From Crotophaga sulcirostris (taxonomy: Eukaryota; Chordata; Aves; Cuculiformes; Crotophagidae): a DNA stretch of 64,000 bases. The position numbers and the translations under genes were made by a program. Below are positions 51,701 through 60,700 of the stretch, one piece after another. Where the stretch lies: assembly GCA_013397455.1 (NCBI GenBank), contig VYZB01000344.1, forward strand, positions 108,473 to 172,472, in the 5' to 3' direction. The notes below the pieces were generated by a model. It was not told the DNA's origin. It saw only the letters and a list, made by a program, of their open reading frames with translations, and ran no database searches. Position 1 is the stretch's first letter. Each line of letters opens with the position of its first letter.

Positions 51701-54700
51701 ACAATGGACAAAGTTGTTATGGAAAAGCCATCAGAGCCAACAACGAGGGGAAAAATGCACTTACTTCAGCTCCTGGCTTTCTGAAGTCAACAGGGCAAGG
51801 AGATCCCACGCTAGAACTTGCTTTTCATCATCACTCGTGAACTTACTGTAATGTTTTATATGTTGCAACAGGAGCTGATCAAGGCAATCCAGGGCCTTTT
51901 CTAGGACAGAACTTTCCGGGTCCATCACAACAGGTACCACTCCGTTTAACCAGGCCTTCTGCACTAGAACACTATTGTGCTGGGACTGAGAGAAACACAT
52001 GCTGTATTAGAAACATTATTAAATCATTATAGAATCCTATATGCCTAAGTAAGATCAGCAAAGTTCCAGAAACCTCTAGATTCAGCTCTTAACTTTGAAA
52101 AGAAATTTAAATAAAGCCCAGGCTACTGCTCAACCAGCACTGCAATCACAGAATCATAGAATCACAGAATGGTTTGGGGTTGCAAGGGACATCAAAACTC
52201 AACCAGTTCCAACCCCCTGCCATGGGCAGGGAACCCTTTCCCTTGGATCAGGGTGCTGCAAGCCCCATCCAACCTGGCCTTGAACTCCTCCAGGGATGGG
52301 GCAGCCACCACTGCTCTGGGCAACCTGGGCCAGGGCCTCCCAACCCTCACAGGAAACATTTCTTAAGATCTCATCTCAATCTCCCCTCTTTCAGCTTAAA
52401 ACCATTCCCCCTCATCCTGTCCCTGTACTCCCTGATCAAGAGCCCCTCCTCACCATATATGTCCCATGGGACATGGGAGCTTGTACCTCCCTGACAGTAG
52501 GAGGCATCTGATCATATCTATGATCAAGCTACCCAGTGCTCCTGCTAAAGTACTGTAATACTTTGCTCTGAAGCCCTATAAATAATTATAACAGTACTGC
52601 AATAAAGCTGTACAGGAGATGATTTAACACTTAGGAAAAGGAGAGCTTTGCTTAATATAAGACTTGTGATCCAAGGCTCCATTACCAACCCTTTGTGAAT
52701 AAACAGAAAAGAAGGAAAAATATTGCAGTGCTATCATCTACACATTACATCTGAGTAAAGTGATTCAGATTTTTTTTTAACTTGAGAAGGCCAGCAACAT
52801 AAACATTTTCTCCATGACACATAGCTCAACAGCCAGGAAAATAAATGTTTCCAACCGTTGGAAGCATCCTACATAAATCACAAGCATGTACAGGAATGAC
52901 TCATGGCTTACGAGTCAAGAGGTAATAAAAAAATTAAAGCACAGTCATAAAATGAAATGCACTGAGTGAGCAACTGACATGCACCAGATTTGTCTGTTTC
53001 CCCCTCCTTTTAACCCACAGTTCACTCATCTCAGGCCTCCATCAGACTTTGTGATATTTTTCTCACCAGAAGGAGCTCTGTTATGGATTGCAGGGCCTGC
53101 TTCCGCACAGAGACCGCAGGGTCCCGGCAACGATCCTGGAGAGCGGACAGATCTTCTGCAGTACAAGGGACCACTTTGTGCTTCAGGATGTTCATAAAAA
53201 CCTGGAAGTCAAAAGACCAGCACACAGCTTTGTTAAGAATACAGGCCATGCGCTTTGGGTAGCAAATCAAAAATACAATCTACCCCCTACCAACTTTAAC
53301 GAGAGATTAATTTATCTCACCCAGAGCGAAACATCACATTAAAAATTTATGAGCGCAGGGCGCAACCAGAGATGTACAATGAAACAGAAAAGCATCTTTG
53401 CAGTCATTCTGATTATATAACAGCGTTTGGATAGAGTGAATATCACAATTTCCCCTTGAAAATAATGTGTCTCAAGAATGAATTATGTTTTTTTCCTTGT
53501 AATAGGGGAAAAAGGAATATTTTTTCTTTTTAATCAAAAAGCATCAAAATAAAATAATTGCAAAGCCTTAACTTGAGAAGTTCCAATCAGTGCGTGAACA
53601 GATAGGGAAGAGTTAGGGTGAAGAGGATGAACAGAAGGAGGCAGTCAACAACAGGTGAGTACTTTTTAAAAAGACAAAACTTTCACTGAAGCAGCTCCCT
53701 TTAAAACTAATGAAAGCTAATGACTGCTTTAAAAAGAAATAAGCAGCAAGGAAAGCAACGCCTACCTCAAAAAGAGGCTGCGTATAACCCAATCTCTTTG
53801 TTAACAAGGTCAAACCAAACTAAGCAGCTAATATACTTCAGTTTATAAGGAAGTTGCTTAATTGAAATGCCTATTGACATTTGAGAAGAGCCTCTCTTCC
53901 TAAATGACGGAACAAGAGAATGCCAGCAAGGGTACTAGAAAAATTTTCCATCATCATGCCTGCATTATTTACTTATCAGGAACTAGTAAACAAGGCCTTC
54001 CTAAGGCCTGTAGGCGCTTTGCTGGAACAGCAAGAAGCTACAGGTGGGCAAAGTTTCATCCAGGATCTACAGTACTATGGTCTATTTATTTAAATTAACA
54101 GCATTCTGGGTAATCACTGAGATCAGGGAAGCCGCAAACCCCACTGTACCTGGAGAGCTGATTTCCTCACGTTGGTTTTCTCATCTCCGACCCTCAGTCT
54201 CAGCATGGCCATGACTCCTTTTCCTATCCAAAACAGTGACAAAAAGTTTCTTTTTATTATTATTATTATATTTATTCTTTCTTTGACTCACACTGCCATT
54301 TAGCAGTAGCAAGGAGGAACACAGCTCTGAACTCAACCAAGCAACAATTTGTTACCCGAGACTTTCAGAGACTGAACAAAGCACAACAAAAAAGCACCCA
54401 AAATAATTCAGAATGAGGCATAAGCCAGAGGGGAAAAAAGAACCCAATTTTCCAAGTTCTTTCATTTGAAAATACATCTTAGGACAGATCACAAAAGAAA
54501 CCGATACACCAAATCATTTGATACAGGCAGCAAAAAGAAAAACACCCCCGTCATTTCTGACCTATTTATTTTTCTGCATGGAAGTTGTTAGGCTACCTTC
54601 ACAGTTTGAAAGCTCACCAGATGAATCAGGTGCAGTTTTAACAAAAACCTGCAGCACAGGTAACCCTGCTGCCTGTGGGAAAAGCACGTTGAGGGCAGGC

Positions 54701-57700
54701 CAGAGACAAATGGATCCAACACAGACCCAAGGCAGGTTAACAGACTTGTAAGCAGAGAGCTCAGGATGTCTGCTGCCTTCTGCGAGTATCCCCTCAGTGT
54801 AAAACATCAATACACAAACTGCTATGTTTTACAGAGGAGAAATTACTCCATTCATGAGCTGACTGAATTCCTTGAGGCTGTAAAATAGCAGCTGCAAACA
54901 AGAACCCAAGAGTCTGCAAGGAAACCAGAACACATTTCCCCTCCCTGAATGTCAAGCTAGGCCTTCAAATCTTATATTTCATAGCCATTCATAATTATTT
55001 CTGCATGTTCTCAGGGAAAAACTCATAATCAAAGTGATAGTTTATTAAATGACACGCAACTGAATACACAGAGCAACAATCAATTATTCCCTACTTTTAG
55101 AATCATTCAAATGCACAACTGACAAGCTGGCAATACTGACTTCAAGCATTTTACCACTGCTTTTAAGGTTTCTGTTTATTGCTGTTAGCTGGATTTCTTT
55201 ACTGCATTAAGTAAGACTTTCCAAGTACATGCCAAATTCAGAGATCTGTTACTTAGAAAGATTCATGTGGAGATCCATTCCGTTGCTCTTAAGAGTAGGA
55301 TTAGTCACAGGGAACTAATCAAAAGGAGTTTGAAAATAAATTTTTGCTAAAGGAAGGAAAAGGGCTTTGATCTGCGCTCTCTTAATGGGTGGCTAACTGC
55401 AATCACATCTTCCTCCTGAGAACAGCTTGACACAAGAAGCACAGACCCTTTCATTGCAAGATTTTGCCATTAAAATAGTCCGGCTCTTATGAAGGTGATC
55501 AAATCTGCTAAAATAATCATGGTTTGCAAGGTGACATTGATTTTACCCACAGTGACAGAGAAAAGAGAAAAAAAATCCCAAAACACCAAGCCGACAATGA
55601 AATAGAAAACCTGAGTTATAAGTGTCAGAGCTATCAAGGGAACATAATCATAGAATTATAGAATGGTTTCGGTTGGAAAGGACCTTAAAGATCATGCAGT
55701 TCCAACTCCCCTGCCATGGGCAGGGACACCTCCCACCTCGTTTACAGGGAAGAATTGCAGTCCCCAGTCCCCATCACAAATGGTGTTCAATGGGTTACCT
55801 GTGCCTGCCAGTGGAAGGTAGGCATGAGCTGAGCCAGTCAGTGTAGGGGTAATTCTGCAGCACATAATTTACCCTGCAGATTATGCCTGCCCTCCTTTAC
55901 CTTTGCCCTTCTGCATTTAGCCCAGGATAGGCTGAAGGTGCTAAGATGTATTTAGCTTCCAAAATATGAGCTGTTTGGTCTTCACAAAAGTGCAAAATTA
56001 GCACAGGCATAAGCCAAACGCAAGCGTGCGCCAGACAGCTTTGCTAATGCACCTTGACTGACTCAGAGCCCTGTATCTCAGCTATCCTCTTGAGCTCCAG
56101 ACAGTCCTTTTTAATTCAATCCTTTCCCTAATTTGCTTTGCCAAGTGCATGCTCAGCTGGGTATCAGATACAAAACCAGGCATCCTCTGCCACAAGGAGT
56201 CTGCAACTAAAGAGGGAATACACAATACCTTAAGTGGCCTGGAGGACATTCCTGTCTGAGAGAGCAGATTAACGAAATTTATCGGTGAAATGTTTTAAAA
56301 GGAAGCTTTCAATGGAGAAGATTGGAGCCTGGCTCATGGAGATAGGGAGAGAGATCCCATGTGAAGAGCAGCATGAGACGTGTAACAAAGACACAAACAC
56401 AGGATGCGAACCAAGCAGTGAATTGAATTGTCAGCAGTTCAACTGAGGTGAACAGCAAGAACTGAGAGCAAAGATACTGGCAGAGGCCAAAAGGTTAGGA
56501 AGAAAAGCTTTTACATGGAAGAGACTCAAAGAAAGAACATCATGGCCACAAAAGCCAACTTCCATGCTGGTTTCAAGCTATCAACAAATCAGAACTAGCT
56601 GCTTGCCGTTCTGCATCAGTCCATTTAACCTCACGCTTTGCTTTCAACTCCAGATGCTGCAGAGAAGTGAATTCTTTCCTGCATGACAGCACTAGTCAAA
56701 GGTGCTGTGTTTTATGTAGCAAAAAATATATTAGTCCTTCGTGCACTGGAGCAAGAGATTTAATTACCCTTAAATTTATGGAGTTACAAGTATGATATCC
56801 CACATCAATCACCGTCCTTTTTGGAAAGAATAAATTACCTGCTTCTCGACAAGTGTTGCCACCACACTCATATATTAGAACATCAGTATTTCAAGATTAA
56901 ATGTACTTTTTAGACCTGAGCAGAAGTAGTCTTTCTGTACAGCTGACACTTGCACCCCCTTCATAGCCTGTGTTTTTTAACAGCTCTACAGAAAGCTCCC
57001 TCTGCTTTCTTTGAAAAATGGACAATGAATAAACTTTAGAAAGTGTAATTTCAATTAAGGCTTTGATAAGTTATCTGAAAGGGCTAGTATAGTTTTGACA
57101 TACCATCAGACACAGGAGTATCATTGTTGTCTGTCAGCTCAATAGTTTTGAAAGTTGGGAAGGTCTTCAGCGGATGGTTCGACAGAGCTGAAAGAAAAGT
57201 TAAGAGTTTAAGAAGAAAAAAGGTCTGTGATCCCCTAGCAAGATGGTTCAGTGCTAAGTGAGAGCCTCACACATGCCCTGGGCTTCACAGAAATGCATAT
57301 TTTGAGAACACATCAAGCCAAGAAAAGCCTGAGACTTACTATAAGAGAATAACTCTACCTTCTGCATTGACTGTCAAACTTGCAGTGTTTGTGTTTGCTT
57401 CCAAGACTGTATGGTCAGAGGCTGCCAAGAAGAAATAGAAAAAAAGAAATTAAATGAAGTGTTTTAAGTGTAGAAATTCTGTCATCCCAATTTTTTTTCA
57501 GGCAAGTAATCTAACTGTGGGATGCTATGTGCATACTGCTGAATTCTGCCATCTGGCCTTTACCACACCTGAGGGAGTTCAGAACGCCAATCACGAACAA
57601 CACAACTTATCAGAAGCAAAAGGCAACTCAAGATTTAATCAACTGTCAGGCAAGAATCAGTGCTTTTTTTTTTCCCTCCAATGAGCAATTTCAGTCATCT

Positions 57701-60700
57701 GTAAATATCCTTCAAAGGTATTTCATGGAGGAAACTGTTCAGAGCCAATGTACAAGAATAAATCCCTACCAAATATAAGGCTTCAAAGTCGTAAGACTCA
57801 TCCTTTACTTCTCGTTTTGACACAACACACAAGAACCCTGTGTGCCAGTTTCTAAGGTCCTGCCAACAGGTTCTCCTATCTGCCAGTAATTATTGGCCAG
57901 AAAGCTGAATAAATATTATCACCATCTAATTTATCCATGGTACTTACAGCATTGCAGCAAGTCCTGTATACTCTCCAAGGTAGCTCCAGCTTTCATTTCA
58001 AGGCAGTGGGCAAAGCTGCTTAAAGCTTTGCTACGGACCACAGGTGCTTTGTCCGAACACCGGCCAAACACCATGACCTGTACTAAAAACTTATGCTTTA
58101 GAAACATCTGGTGATCCAGGGACAAGGAGCTGTCCAAGTTCCTCTCTGGCACATCCAACAAAGCCAACGCTACGTCAAGAGCAAACACTCTGTAGGCGAT
58201 CTGTTTGGGAGAAAAAGCACACGGGTGCTCTGTTAATGCAAGCAAAGGCAGAGGCATTGCCTACTCAATTTACCCGCTTTTAGACACCAGCAATATCAAC
58301 AATGCTGTTCAGCACTGATATCAGACTCTTCATCTTTATCAGGGAGTGGAGGAATAGGACGAGGGGGAACAGTTTTAAGCTGAAAGAAGGGAAATTTAGA
58401 TGAGATCTTGTGAAGAAGCATCTTCCTGAGAGGGTGGTGAGGCACTGGCCCAGGTTGCCCAGAGCAGTGGTGGCTGCCCCATCCCTGGAGGTGTTGAAGG
58501 CCAGGTTGGATGGGACTTTGAGCCCCCTGATCATGGGAGAGCGTTGGAACTTGATGGGCTTTGAGGTCCCTTCTAACTCAAACCATTCTATGATTCTATC
58601 ATCTCCAAAAGACTGCCTTATCTGAACCCCAGAACATCAAGGAGATGCACTTACTTTGGTGTTGCGTGAGTATTTATAAAGCCAAGCGATGAAGTCAGCA
58701 AACTCTGTACAAGGGAGTTTACTCAGCAAATTCACCAAGGCCTGTGCAGCGTATGTGCGATAATCAGCCTTATCTGGGACCTAAAAAGCAAGACAATTGC
58801 ATGGTATGTCATTTTAATGCTCTGCTCTAGAAATCAGAACAGCATTTCATGGCATAAGAGAAGTATTTTTTAATTTAATGAGGCAACGTGGTCACATTCA
58901 GCAAGGATTGAGAGAACAACCACAGCTTCCCCCGTCACTCCTTCAGCACTCGCCCGCAGCCACACAGCAAATTCCCTAAGGCAAAGGTGGAGCTTAGATT
59001 AAATCCAGAGGTGGTATTTTGACATGGCAGACAGTTAGCTGCACAAAGAACTCTCATAAATTTCATTTCCCTCTACCAAAACAGTAGTAAAAGCAACTGA
59101 AAATTTTGGAAAGGGCACAAGTAGGGTGTCTGAGGGGGTAGGTGTTCAACACTCAGTATTCTCCTAGGGCGCAACAGTGCTTTGAAGACATCTGAAAACT
59201 CTGATCAAAACAAAACACAATCAGGCTGTCAAGAAATATGCAAGTGATTAAAATCTTTTCATTCCTTAGAAAACATTGTGAAAATGGATTTCCAAGCTAT
59301 TACAGATGCTGCAATCTGTTCACACGTACGTTCCTCAGCTCACGATGCAACAAAGCTTAGCGTACCTTGGTGCAGATATGTTGAAGTAAGATCCGAAGAA
59401 CAGGAAAAACAACTTCCTTCAGCTCATCTACTACAGAGCTGCACAGAAGGAAAACAAGCAGGTTTTAAAAGGGTTGGTTTTGAAAGAGAGAGAAAACAAA
59501 AATCAAGTCAAGGATAATACTTTTGGAATACACTTCAAAAGTCCGGAAAAGTGTGCGTTCTGGAATCACAAGTGCAATAGGATATGGTTAGAGAGAAGAT
59601 CTTCTCCTTTTCTACGTTAACCCCACTTTGAAGGCAGAAAACATTTCTTCAAGTACCTAAGAAAAACCTCTTCATTCTCAATCTACTTAGTATGTGCTGT
59701 CTGGGGGCCTCTGCACCACACTTTCCAACAACATGAATGGATCCTCACACTGAGGGAATAATAAACAGAGACCAAACATAGCTTTAAGTAGGAGAAAGCA
59801 AAGAACTAAAGAAGCGAAATCCATCTTAATCTTTTATCTTCTTCACAACACTTTGTAGTGAACAACAAGCCCTGAAAAGCTGACACAAGGCAAAATACAG
59901 AAGGTGGGTCCCTTGCACTCACTGCTGCTTCTGTCAAACAGCACCTCCCTTCCCCTCTGCCAGAAAGTTCAGTAAATTCCCATTACAGACACTTTAATTA
60001 AAACTCATTTGCACAAACAACTTCAAAGTCAGTGCCAGTTTGTCTCATCCCTTTATCAACGAAACAGTAAAGCGAAGGCCTGCCAGAAGGAAGAGCACAC
60101 ATCCCCAGGAAGGGTAATGCCAGAGCTCTGTGCTTCACCTGATGAATTTTATAGCGTGATTCCTGGCACTGATCACAGCCGATGTGATCGGAAGGACGGC
60201 GCATCTGGAACCCATGCCACTTTCCAGCATTAGAATGACATTGAGAATTCGCTGGAAGACACAACGAAGAATCTGGAAAAAAAAAAAAAAGGCTTATTTT
60301 CAGGTTGATTTCAGTAGTCACTGAAGCCCACAGATAAGCATTCTGACCAGATTTTTGAAATAATTCTGAACCAAACAAACTCAGATCCAAACAATAGCAC
60401 CTGTCAAACTATGACTGCTAGCAGAATGATTCAAAGAGGGCCCATTAATACACATAACATCGATCTGAGCAGTGATGTCCTCGTAAGAGTTCAGAAAAGT
60501 CAAAGAAGGGTTTCCTTAAGACAGCAATGGATCCCCTCTAAAGCAGAGCATTTCAATTTGCCAGAAACATGCAGAATATGAGGAAATTCATTGGGTTTTG
60601 CACAGAAGACATCTTAAGCTAAATGCAAGTTTTTACCATTGTGTGCACTTGAACTTTTGGAGCCCCCTCCCTGCACACTTTTGGGACAAAGGGTGCCTCA

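Larger units (their letters stand above)
39937..54149 (-). other. NCAPD3: NCAPD3 introns between exons 11 and 29
   Basis: The gaps between the listed exons are GT-AG introns. Those over 300 bp are 40606-41380, 41537-41956, 42068-42642, 43126-43463, 43602-44875, 44956-45693, 45933-46948, 47267-47871, 47980-49372, 50364-51764, 51986-53066 and 53202-54149. CR1 fragments are listed separately; otherwise nothing gene-like is seen. Confidence 0.8.
54224..57103 (-). other. NCAPD3: NCAPD3 intron between exons 10 and 11
   Basis: The largest intron of the gene in the window (2.88 kb). It holds a short ATT repeat at 54254-54270 and one CR1 end; otherwise nothing is recognised. Confidence 0.75.
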
